The translations under genes and the position numbers were made by a program. Positions 33,317-43,114 of a stretch of DNA of 64,000 nucleotides are shown piece by piece. Numbering within the stretch: position 1 is the stretch's first letter; every line of letters begins with the position of its first letter. Source of the stretch: Gamsiella multidivaricata (lineage: Eukaryota; Mortierellomycota; Mortierellomycetes; Mortierellales; Mortierellaceae); the NCBI RefSeq assembly GCF_025024155.1, contig NW_026251824.1, positions 1 to 64,000 of the forward strand. Reading direction: 5' to 3'. Under the pieces are notes generated by a model. It did not search any database. It was not told the origin of the DNA and saw only the letters and a program-made list of their open reading frames with translations.

Positions 33317-33635
33317 GATAGGCAACATCGAAAGTGCTATCGATATCTACAAGCGTCGATTTAGAGAATTGATGAGAAGGGAACTCCCCCGAAATAAAGT
33401 TGTACACCATTCCCCTGCATGAGTGTCGGTCGCGTTGGGAATTGTAGGAATGGAATGTTATCTGTCCATTTGAGGTTGCGTACTAAAGGATCTCGTAGCT
33501 TTTTCCAGGAGCGACCATTGACGGGGACTTTTTTTTTCTGGAACTCTTTATCCTCCTCACCAATCTGTGCTTCGATAGCAATTTTGGATCTTTGAAGCGG
33601 TTTCGCCAGCCTATGACTAGTGATAATTAGACACT

Positions 33636-35278
33636 ATGAGGTATAACAGTATAAACCGATCATCGCCAGCGACTACCGTGGTCGTTCTTATGGCTATGGC
33701 ACTATGCACCAGCATGGCTACAATCCATTTTGACGCCATGAAGAGACAGGAGGGCTCAATAACGCTCCCGGAAGTAGAGCACCTTGAAGAAATATCCATG
33801 GGGCACTCGACAGACCACGTCGCATCATTATAGGGACGCGACCAGGGCACGGACATGTTCCGTCCTGTCGCTCAACATCCCGCGTCGCAGCGGATCTTCA
33901 AATTTTCCTCATCAGAAACTCCGACACGCAGAGCAAAGGCTGCCTTTGTGATGTTAGTCCGGAATGAGGACTTGTACGCAGCCCAAAGCATTGTGCAACA
34001 GATCGAGGACCGATTCAATCGCAATTATCAGTACCCATATGTGTTCTTGAACGACAAGTCATTCAGTTCCAGCTTCATGGATGGGATGCGGATAATGTCC
34101 AGAGCAAATATGACATTTAGCATGGTGCCAAAAGATCACTGGAGTTACCCAGAGTGGATCTCGCTGAAGAAGGCAGCTGAGACGAGGAAGAAGATGAAGA
34201 ACATCATTTATGGCGCGAGTGAGAGTTATCGGCACATGTGCAGGTGAGCGCAAAATGGACTCGGGAAATGCCAGAGAAGATACGAGATGACTCACGGACA
34301 CTGAAAAGGATCCTGAGTAACTTACTAGGTATCAGTCCGGCTTTCTGGTTCAGCATGAGGCCATGAGCGAGTACGATTACTACTGGCGTATTGAGCCGGA
34401 CGTACAGTACTCCTGCGACATTGACTTCGACCCCTTCCTCTATATGCAGGACAACAACAAGAAATATGGTATGTATAAGGATCCGTGTAAGACTGGGTTC
34501 GTTCTGCCTTTACTTCTTGATTATTTCCTCAGATTGTCTTTTTCAAATGCAGCATTCACCATATCGTTATACGAGTACCCTGAAACCATTCGAGGTCTGT
34601 GGAACTCGATCAAGGAGTTCATGGCAACCTATCCGCATTTCCTGGCGAAGAAAAATGCGTTGGGTCTCATCTCAGACAATGGCGGTCAGACGTATAACGT
34701 ATGTGCACTCCCTATCTCGTCTCGTTGCCACCTTGAACGTCTCCTGTGCAAACAACTCAAGTTCACGTCTTCAACATCCAATCTCGTTTTTAAACCATAG
34801 AACTGCCACTTCTGGTCCAATTTCGAGATCGTGGATGCGCGCTGGATGCGAGGCGCCGCATTTCAACAACTCTTTAACCACCTCGACCGTCCGGGAGGGT
34901 TCTTTTATGAGCGCTGGGGTGATGCCCCGGCGCACTCAATTGCAGCGGCTCTGCTGCTTTCCATCGACGAGTTGCATTTCTTCCGGGAGATCGGATACTA
35001 TCATCAACCGTTCTATAACTGCCTTGCAGAACCGGGATTTCAAGAAAAATGTCATTGCGACCCGGCTCTGAATGCGAGTACGTTTTGGTGTTTGTTGATT
35101 AGACTTCTTTATTGCGTGCTTCTTGTGTGACCAAGAGCCAGCTGTTCACGCTCCTTCCTTTTTTTTTTTTTTTCTGTCGGTGCTAGATCGTGAGCGCTTT
35201 TCATGCACAGCCAAGTTCCTCGAAATGGCAGGCGGCAAACGGATGGTTTACCCTGAAGAACTGGATGGTTATTATTAA
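33636..35278 (+). CDS. Alpha-1,2-mannosyltransferase, KRE2/MNT1 (GT15) family
   Basis: Golgi type-II membrane enzyme that transfers mannose from GDP-mannose to O- and N-linked glycans. Exons 33636-33773, 33834-34243, 34329-34468, 34553-34698, 34801-35077 and 35187-35278 give 400 residues. The start supplies a signal anchor (TTVVVLMAMALCTSMATIHF, about 13-32). The catalytic domain shows RAKAAFVMLVRNEDLYAA, YPYVFLNDKSFS, MCRYQSGF, YDYYWRIEPDVQYSCDIDFD, SDNGGQTYN|NCHFWSNFEI, GGFFYERWGDAPAHS, GYYHQPFYNC and KCHCDP, all GT15 hallmarks. An in-frame TAG at 33831-33833 separates the anchor from the catalytic frame. I treat 33774-33833 as a 60-nt GT-AG intron (GTAGAG ... TTATAG), which keeps the frame. 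If that is wrong the gene is broken. It sits between two thioredoxin-like paralogues on the same strand. Confidence 0.87.
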
Positions 35279-36128
35279 ACCCTTCTGCCCTCGCCCCCAC
35301 CCTTTGCCCTGCATGTATTCTCTGGCATATATAACCCTCAATATAGTACATAATCGTATTCCAGAGAAAAGCGCTATCTCTATCCTCTATCAATCCTAAC
35401 ACGGTGTAGCGTCGGTAGACTATGTGGGAAGCCGGCGACATCCAAAGAAAAGTTGTCTCGTAAGCAAAAGCCCATAACGAGGCGTGGAACCATTTAAAGT
35501 AGCCGTGTCAGGTACCTGAGAAATGGTCTAGGAGCGTATTGAAACGCCCTCATTGATTTTGTGTTCTGGGGTAGGGTACGGTTGTGGTCATAATCGAGCC
35601 TATGATGGCGTGAGTTCGCTGTTGCAGAGGTATACCACACTATAGTATAATACGTATTAGCCACCATGAGAACAGTGGCGCGATAGGATTGGTCAGAGAA
35701 GGAGACGCACTCGCGACCAAAAGTGGTGAGCGCAGAAATGACCAAAGCGTGCCGGTTGGTTTCCCATGCGTTTGTACAACCATTCGGCATGGGTAATTTG
35801 AGTTTGCGCCAAGAGAAAAGAACGAAGGGGCGAGCAAAGGAAATACTCTCAGCTCGGAAGCACCTCTATTCTTTGATGCTTCTCGAGACCAATCTACAAA
35901 TGGAATACATCGTTTCGTGGCTCCTTGGCCGAAGCGCTCTCATCCAATTGCAAGAAGTTGTGTAAAAGTGCTGCGTTTTCCCTGGACTCGACGGGGGAGC
36001 ACTGAGCAATAAATACGGGCCAAGATATTCCTTCGAACCTCTATCTTCCTCACTTCATTACCCATACTACTACTTATCACAGCTTGCCATAAACAATCCA
36101 TCAAAGCACTTCGTCAGACTAACACAGC
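35279..36128. other. Intergenic region and promoter of thioredoxin-like copy 2
   Basis: No gene recognised. An AATAAATAC element at 36008-36016 lies about 115 nt before the copy-2 ATG and is followed by a C/T-rich leader. Confidence 0.4.
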
Positions 36129-37075
36129 ATGACTACTTCCTCTGCCACAGAATCCAAGCCGAAGGAGGAGCTCCTCAAGGATGCCTATGTGAAATCATTC
36201 ACGAGCCTTTCGAAGACAAATACGACGATAAATGGGAAGAGGATACCTATTGGGCAGCGGTCAAAAATTTCAAGGCCAAATCCAAGGAGATTGGATACGA
36301 GGATCCCTTTGAGGTTCTCTCCAAGTTCAGGATGACGTCCTTTGAGAAGATCCGTGACAGATTGAAGGCCGGTCCTCCAGCATGCTTCAGGGACGGATGG
36401 AAAAGCTCTCTGCTAGGCACCAAGGTTGACCCCGTTGCCGCAATTGCTCCGCTAGAGCATGTCAACGGCCCCAGGTACTCTGGCGACGAGCGAATTGTGG
36501 TTCTCGACTTTTGGGCCACCTGGTAAGCGCTACGGTTTTTCGTACTAACACCGCGACAACGACCTCCATAGCTATCGCCTTTGACGCTTTATTTATTTAT
36601 TTTTATTGGTGACAGGTGCGGTCCATGTGTGCATGCTGGTCCCGAACTGTCCGAGTTGGCCGAGAAGCATGTTGGTCGTGTCGCGATCATCGGTGTGAAC
36701 AACGAGAGCATGTTCAGCAAAAAGGAGCACGACGTTGAGAATATCAGGGCTTTCCTCCAAGAGAACAAGGAAGGATTCCGTTATACTATCTACGTCGACA
36801 CCCCCGAAGGATATGCCAAAGACAGTAAGTCCCTGGAATTTTGCTCAAACTACAGCACATATTTCTACTTGCCTCATTGTGAAAGTAAGTAAAAGAGAGA
36901 GCGCTAACTTGGTTCCCCCCCATAAAAAGCTGTTTACTTAAAGACCGATTACAAGGCCATTCCATGCGTTATTGTGCTGGTCGATGGTGTTGTCACATTT
37001 GTAGGGCCTCCCCAGGAGGGATTCAAAGCTGCCTTGGAGGAGGCCTTGGCTCTTGTTCCTGCCAAAGAGGAATAG
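36129..37075 (+). pseudogene. Thioredoxin-fold protein copy 2, frameshifted near the 5' end
   Basis: Paralogue of the gene at 32220, with the same exon structure: exon 1 to 36522, 36616-36824 and 36930-37075. The thioredoxin domain is well preserved (IVVLDFWATW|CGPC, VAIIGVNNESMFS, GFRYTIYVDTPEGYAKD, AIPCVIVLVDGVVTFVGPP). The ATG at 36129 reads MTTSSATESKPKEELLKDAY, but there one base is missing relative to copy 1 (GTG AA- against AAC ACG, about 36189-36194), so the conserved EIIHEPFEDKYDDKWEE lies in another frame. The first in-frame ATG after the shift is at 36332 and would give a protein lacking most of the N-terminal module but keeping the whole redox domain. The lesion may be recent, or a sequencing error, because the rest shows no decay. 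Confidence 0.78.
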
Positions 37076-37511
37076 ATGGTGGAGGCAATATTTTGTATGC
37101 GTGGCGCGAAAGTGAAAACGCGTGAACTCTGAATTTCTGCGAGGAAATAAATCGCTCGTTATATCCACGAATAAGCTACACAGGGAAGGAATTGAGTTTG
37201 CTGCGCTGCCATGGAGAGCCTTGCTCCCTCTTCTGTATGCTCCACACACACACGGACGTAGCAAGGATGGACGTACTGTTGCAAGGTATTCAGGCACATA
37301 TACTTCCTGAATGAATATTTCACGTGGAAGAGAAACCATTTTTGAGCTGACTGAGCTGGGTATGATGACGAAGGGTGGTGGAGCATATAAACCTGCCGCC
37401 GAACCTGTTCTGTCGGAAAAAGAAGCTGCCGTGCAGCGGGAAGGAACCATAAAAGAGACAAAAGAGACAAAAGACAAGGGACCGAGTTGCAAAAGAAAGA
37501 GCGGAGACATG

Positions 37512-37549
<38 letters not shown>

Positions 37550-37844
37550 GGCTCTCTCTATCTCGCTCCAGACAAGTGGTTTGCGTGTGATTGTGGATGA
37601 ACTGCCCATGTTAAGCAGCGGATGATATGTGCAGCATTTGGAGGCTCAGGCAGACAGGCAGGCTTGCTCCGTCCAAGGAAATCACAACAACAGGACAAAC
37701 AAGGCTGAGGGGCAAATCTCATCTCTCATCACGCTCCTCTCATCTCTTTTTCCCCCTCTCTCCTTTCTTTTCTCTTTCTCTTCCTTCTTCTCTTCTTCCT
37801 ACTTCCTCATCCCTCTCATCCCGCACCTTCCATCCCATCAAGCC
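37076..37844. other. Intergenic region and leader of the elongase gene
   Basis: Holds a TA dinucleotide repeat (37515-37544) and, from about 37730 to 37840, a C/T-rich leader right before the elongase ATG. No gene seen. Confidence 0.45.
37515..37544 (+). repeat. (AT)15 microsatellite
   Basis: Perfect AT dinucleotide run about 300 nt upstream of the elongase ATG. Likely polymorphic in length. Confidence 0.9.
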
Positions 37845-39396
37845 ATGGCCGCCGCATTCCTGGACAAGGTCAACTTCAGTCTTGATCAGCCCTTCGGCAT
37901 CAAGCTCGACACTTACTTCAGCCAGGCCTATGAACTCGTCACCGGAAAGTCCATCGACTCCTTCCGCTTCCAAGAGGGCGTTACCCCGCTCTCGACCAAC
38001 CAAGAGGTCGTCATGTGGACTATCACCTACTTCATCGTCATCTTTGGCGGCCGCCAGATCATGAAGGGCCAGGAGGCCTTCAAGCTCAAGGGCCTCTTCA
38101 TCCTCCACAACTTCCTGCTGACAATCGCGTCCGGTGCCCTGCTCCTCCTCTTCATCGAGAACCTGGTCCCTATCCTTGCCAGACATGGTCTTTTCTACGC
38201 CATCTGCGACGCCGGTGCCTGGACTCAGCGTCTGGAGCTGCTTTACTACCTCAACTATCTCGTCAAGTACTGGGAGCTGGCCGACACTGTCTTCCTGGTT
38301 CTCAAGAAGAAGCCCCTTGGTACGTTATGCGCTGTCGTCAATCTTTCTGGATCAGGGAGGGTCTCTGTTTGTGTCTTTCTCTTTTATTTTGTTGGGATTT
38401 ACTGTACACTTGCTGCAGGCGGATTTTGTCTGTGCTGCTGCTGTTTGATTGTCGATGCCGCGTGCAATCGCTCGTTATCACCAGCAGTTGCCACGCTATT
38501 CTTATTCTTTGTATCTGCATCAGTGTTCCACAACGAATTGAAGGCGTCTCGTCCCTGGCCTAATCCTAATCTATTCAGGATAAGATCGTCGTACCATTTC
38601 TTGTGGCTACACCAGATCTTCAGCTCAGGGACATGCTTGGGGAAAAACGAATTGTCCCCTTCCCATCTTTTCTTTTTCTTCGAATAAGGAGAAGCCAGAT
38701 CAATTGCTCTCTCTCCCGATGATAGGCCTGCTCTGTTTTTCCTGTATTCAATTGGGAAAAAATGACATCGTGCCTATCTTTCTCATGTTTTCCCGCTCAG
38801 GACCTGGGTCGTCGGAATAAGAAAAGAGATGTGGAGCCCTCTATGCCGTGTTCCTGAACTGCAGATCGCTGACGACGCTAACCTTCGTATCTTGCCTGAT
38901 CTACGGTATCTCAATAGAGTTCTTGCACTACTTCCACCACTCGATGACCATGATCCTTTGCTTCGTCCAGCTCGGCGGCCACACCTCGGTCTCCTGGGTT
39001 CCTATCGTCTTGAACTTGACTGTCCACGTGTTGATGTACTACTACTACATGCGCTCTGCTGCCGGTGTCCGCATCTGGTGGAAGCAATACCTCACCACCC
39101 TTCAGATCGTCCAGTTCGTCCTCGACCTCGGATTCATCTACTTCTGCTCCTACACCTACTTCGCCTTCACCTACTACCCCGCCTTCCCCAACGCCGGCAA
39201 GTGTGCTGGTACCGAGGGCGCTGCGCTTTTTGGCTGTGGTCTGCTTTCCAGCTACCTTTTGCTCTTCATCAACTTCTACCGCCTGACCTACAACGCCAAG
39301 GCTAAGGCTGCCAAGGAGCGTGGAAGCAACTTCACACCCAAGACCGTCAAGACCAACGGTTCGGCCAAGAAGACCTCAAAGAGCAAGCACATCTAA
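37845..39396 (+). CDS. Fatty-acid elongase (3-ketoacyl-CoA synthase, ELO family), MAELO type
   Basis: ER membrane condensing enzyme that adds two carbons from malonyl-CoA to long-chain acyl-CoA. Exons 37845-38319 and 38918-39396 give 317 residues. It is nearly identical, as I recall it, to the Mortierella alpina MAELO elongase of 318 residues: MAAAFLDKVNFSLDQPFGIK at the start and SKSKHI at the end. Features are several membrane helices, QRLELLYYLNYLVKYWELAD, TVFLVLKKKPL, the histidine box HYFHH (residues 162-166), MYYYYMRSAAGVRIWWKQYL, QIVQFVLDLGF and a basic C-terminal ER-retention-like tail. The intron is 598 nt, long for this window, and its donor lies right before the histidine box. Expected role: very-long-chain saturated and monounsaturated fatty acids. 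A C/T-rich leader and an ATG context of GCCATGG support the start. Confidence 0.95.
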
Positions 39397-40149
39397 GCAC
39401 ACGGCCACACAGACCAAATTAGACACTTGTATCTCAGGGTCAAGAGATCAGGAGCAGGAGCGGATCCAACCCCTACCCACGATGGGTTGTAAAAGCCGAC
39501 GCATTTGCGAACTGGAGACGGAAACGAAAACGAGACCCAGTTCATCCCCTTGTACATCCCACACGGACCATTATCCACCCGTAATATCATTATTTTTCGT
39601 CTTCCCTTCACCTTCTCTTTCGCTTCATTGTAATGTTTTGTTTTAGTTCGCTTGCTGCTTGCTTCTAGTTTTTTCTTTCTTTCAACCGCGACAATAGACC
39701 CCTCGGCCCGGCATGATACCACTCATCCTCGTCGTTTTATCATTATCTATTACATGAATAAAACCCCCTTCACTGCCACAAGTACAAGTATGGATCAAAT
39801 CAGTGTTTTTTGTACGCCGTTGACACGACGCGACTTCAAAAAAAATGAACACGAACCAAGGTAGACCTTACTTAGAAGAGAGTTCTTTCAAAGTGTCACG
39901 AATGGCCTCTGCCAGCCGAACTATACGCCCAAGAGAGCTTGGGCGAAACCTTTCTTTCTCATTCCTCTTTCATTCGCTTCTTTCATTCTTTCATTTCTTC
40001 TTTCTTTCATCGTCTCCTCCTACCTCTTCGCGTTTTTCCCCCAGGTATACCGAAGGTCTTCAACGCCCCCAATTTTGTATTCCGAAAAAAAACCCGTCAA
40101 GAAAGCAGCACACGACCCAAACACCAACCGCTACATCTTCCACGCAACA
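39397..40149. other. 3' flank of the elongase and leader of the epoxide hydrolase
   Basis: No gene. AATAAA at 39756-39761 is a candidate polyadenylation signal for the elongase. 39940-40030 is a T/C-rich tract like other leaders in the window. Confidence 0.4.
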
Positions 40150-41804
40150 ATGTCAAAGGAATTTCATGTCACTTTCCTTGAGGATAGCTTTGTTTCCATC
40201 CATGAAAAGACTATCAGCGAGGGTGCAGGAGCCACACACGACCATTTTAAGAACGAAGTGGACGAGGTCGGTGAAAAGGCTGCCTTCGACCCAGCAGTCC
40301 CTCGTCGGCTGGAACTCTCGGCTCGAGAATCCAACCTCCTTTCTTCGCTCAAGACCCGTTTAGCCGAAGCACGCTATCCAGATCAAATCGAGTCGGCAGG
40401 GTGGAGCTATGGCATGGAGTCCAACCTCCTCAAGACGCTCGTCTATGAGTGGAGGCACAACTATGATTGGGCGAAGGAACTGGACCAGCTGAACAGCGAT
40501 TACGAGCATTGGACCTGCAAAGTCAATGGACTGGACATCCACTACGTCCGGCACGACCCCTGGGCTGAGGAGGTACAGGATCCAGTGACGGGCAAACCCC
40601 TTCAGGAGCCCTTTGCCGGCAAGAAAATGGTTAATGAAAAAGGAGAAATCATCATGCCGCTGCTCTTGATCCATGGGTGGCCTGGCACCTGGTACGAATT
40701 CGGAAAGGTTATCGAGCTGCTAAAGAAGCGAGGACGCTTCCAGATCATTGTGCCTTCGCTTCCTGGCTTCGGATGGAGTCAAGGTACATATATACATTGC
40801 TACTTTGAAGCATGCAGCGATGTATCCGTGGAGGGAAGCCGGCAAGTGTATTCGTTACCCTGATATTGTCTTTCCTTCTCCATTATAGCACCATCGCAGA
40901 AGAAGTTTGGCGTGAGGGCTATGGCCAAAACCCTCCACGAGCTGATGCAGCACCTCGGCTACAAGCACTACCTCGCGCAAGGCGGAGACTGGGGCGCCAT
41001 CATCTCCCGCACCATCGCCACGCTCTACCCCGAGCACTGCCTTGCCATCCACGTCAACATGCTGCCCTGTCTGCCGCCGCGACCCTGGACGCGTCCGTTC
41101 CAGTTCGCAAAGGCCATCACCGGCTTCTTGCTGCCCTCGGTTGTCTACAAGAAAAATTCTCGCGAACGGGCCTCGATCGAGGGCCTCAAACGCTATGCAG
41201 CCGAGGAAGGCGCGTATTTCTTCATCCAGGCCACAAAGCCCCAGACGCTCGGACATGCCCTGACGGACTCGCCCGTGGGTCTGCTCTCCTGGTTGGGGGA
41301 GAAGTACTTGGATTGGGCAGATCTAGATCCTCTTCGTCCTGAGACCTGGCCATTTTCAAAGACGGAGCTGTTGACGCAGGTCATGATCTACCATTCTACT
41401 CAGACAATTACTTCGTCGACCAGGATCTACTATGAGGCGTATCATAACCGTGACATCGACTGGTTGCTTCAGCAACCTGTCCCACCGAACGTGCTTGTTG
41501 GTGTGGGTGTCTGGAATAAGGAGCTCTTCATGGTCCCCAAAGCATGGGCCGAGTAAGTCGCCATGATTCGGATATGATATGCTTGACTGTTGTCAATGGC
41601 TAAACACTGGTGCACTCTTTTTGTCCACATCCTTCAATCGATAGCGACTGGATGAACGTCATCTCGTGGCACGAATTCCCGAAGGGGGGACACTTTGCTG
41701 CGTTCGAGCGACCCGCCGAGTTCGAAAAGGAGATCACAGAGTTCTTCACACGGGAACAAGTACTCGATCTTTTCACTGCCAAGCGCTACGGTCTCAAGAT
41801 CTAA
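40150..41804 (+). CDS. Epoxide hydrolase (microsomal EPHX1-like, alpha/beta-hydrolase)
   Basis: Hydrolyses epoxides to diols. Exons 40150-40783, 40889-41552 and 41645-41804 give 485 residues. Residues 65-175 match the EHN N-terminal domain (LKTRLAEARYPDQIE, YDWAKELDQLNSDYEHWTCK, NGLDIHYVRHD). The hydrolase fold has the oxyanion motif HGWPGTWYEF, nucleophile Asp245 in GGDWGAI, His449 in GGHFAAFE, and Glu423 in NKELFMVPKAW. The 26-residue spacing from Glu423 to His449 equals that of the acid and His in the Aspergillus niger enzyme, so a full triad is predicted. An insert in the EHN/hydrolase linker (DPVTGKPLQEPFAGKKMVNE) is not typical. No signal anchor is evident, unlike animal EPHX1, so it is probably soluble. 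The start is the ATG before MSKEFHVTFLEDS; an upstream in-frame frame has no better context. Confidence 0.92.
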
Positions 41805-41946
41805 GCATCATAGCAATAGGTTTTGCACAAAAAGCTCATAGCTGGGCGCTTTTTTTAAAATAGATCCAATGTCTATTGTGAAGCTATTGTACAGTTTATT
41901 GCGTGTATCCAACCAGAATGAGACCACCTCTTGATTCTGCTGCTTT

Positions 41947-42878
41947 CTACTTCTTGCGGTCCGCCTTCCACTTGTACTTGGCCAGACCATCCTTATCGAC
42001 GCCAACCTTCCTCTTCCGACCCTTGAGCATCAAATTCTTTCTCAATGCCATTTCCTGCTCCAGTTTCGCCATTGTCTCCTCTCGTTCCATTCTCGAGGCC
42101 AGCTCGGTCAATGCACGCTCGCGTTCCTTGGCTGCAGCTTTGATGTCGGCCTTTTCGAGGTGTGAGACCGTCAGATCTTTCTTCAGCTGCTCTGTCCTAG
42201 GTCTGTTGAACTTTCTGTACACGAGCTCCGGTGCGGTATCAAAGTGCTTTGCAGGATCAAACGTCTTGACTGTAAAAGTGTTTTGTAGTATTAAGAAAAT
42301 GAAATGTTAGTTGTCTGGATGTCCATGTTATTGCGACGGACGATTGAAAACGTTGAATAGCCAGATTGAGATCGTCTTCACATGCCTTCTTCCTCATTGT
42401 CAACGAAGACAACATGGTTCTTCGGCTTCTGTATCGTCTTGAAACTGCTGCTCCCCCCGATCCTGTCCATATCTTCGTCCTCGTCCTCCTGATCCTCACG
42501 GACCTCATCGTCCAGAAGCACAAGTCCTTGCTGCATGCGTTCGATCCTCTTGCGTCCGATATCCCGCTGCTGGGTCACATAGTTCATATCCTGGGTGTTG
42601 AGAAGCTTCAGAAAATCGCTCGAGAACTTCTCGTTACGCTCCACGAGATGGACACCATCCTTGGTCCGGGTGCTGATCATCTTGAAGTAGAATTCGTCCG
42701 GGTTGCGGAACGCAGCCTTCTCCCGCATCGCCTTGAGACGGTCCTGTTTAGAGTGATAGTCCCGTGCACGAGCGACATAGTCTTTTTTCTTCTCGAGGAG
42801 ACCGTATTTCTGACGAGCCAAAGGTTGTGCACGCTCTTTGTGGTTGCGCCGCTGGACGGCATTGCGAAGAGAAGACAT
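41947..42878 (-). CDS. UTP11: U3 snoRNP/SSU-processome protein UTP11
   Basis: Nucleolar component needed for 18S rRNA maturation. Exons 42878-42386 and 42269-41947 give 271 residues. The start MSSLRNAVQRRNHKERAQP with LARQKYGLLEKKKDYVARA is the classic UTP11 opening, followed by FRNPDEFYFKMISTRTKDGV and HVVFVDNEEE. Exon 2 reads VKTFDPAKHFDTAPELVYRK and FNRPR, and the C-terminus is Lys/Arg-rich (KYKWKADRKK). The intron donor appears to be GC (GAAG|GCATGT) rather than GT: only this junction gives the residue spacing found in human UTP11 between HVFFFD and TAPEL. The gene is divergent from GEMIN2, with about 235 bp between starts. Confidence 0.92.
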
Positions 42879-43114
42879 GGCGGTGAAGGTATGTTGCGTT
42901 GTTTGATGGGTCCTGAAAAGAGTGGAGAACGATGGACGATGCGAAGTTCAAGAAAAAAAAAAAAAAATCGAAATAGGCAACAAACAAAGGACTGCTGGTT
43001 AAGGGGGGCTATCCTCTGATCCACCATATCCAGCTACGGGGCGCTAGCATAGCATTGGCCACACACGACGCAAGTGACTCCCCCATCGCAAGAACAGGAC
43101 AACGACGACCAACC
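42879..43114. promoter_or_regulatory. Bidirectional promoter of UTP11 and GEMIN2
   Basis: 236 bp between two divergent start codons, with an A14 run at 42953-42966. Both genes are housekeeping RNP-assembly factors, so shared regulation is plausible. Confidence 0.5.

Noticed and set aside
38829..39305. Arg/Leu-rich plus-strand open frame overlapping elongase exon 2
   Set aside because: It is the out-of-frame shadow of a well-conserved exon.
37845..41804. Elongase and epoxide hydrolase as part of a secondary-metabolite cluster
   Set aside because: No synthase, P450, transporter or dedicated regulator nearby; the next genes are housekeeping RNP factors.
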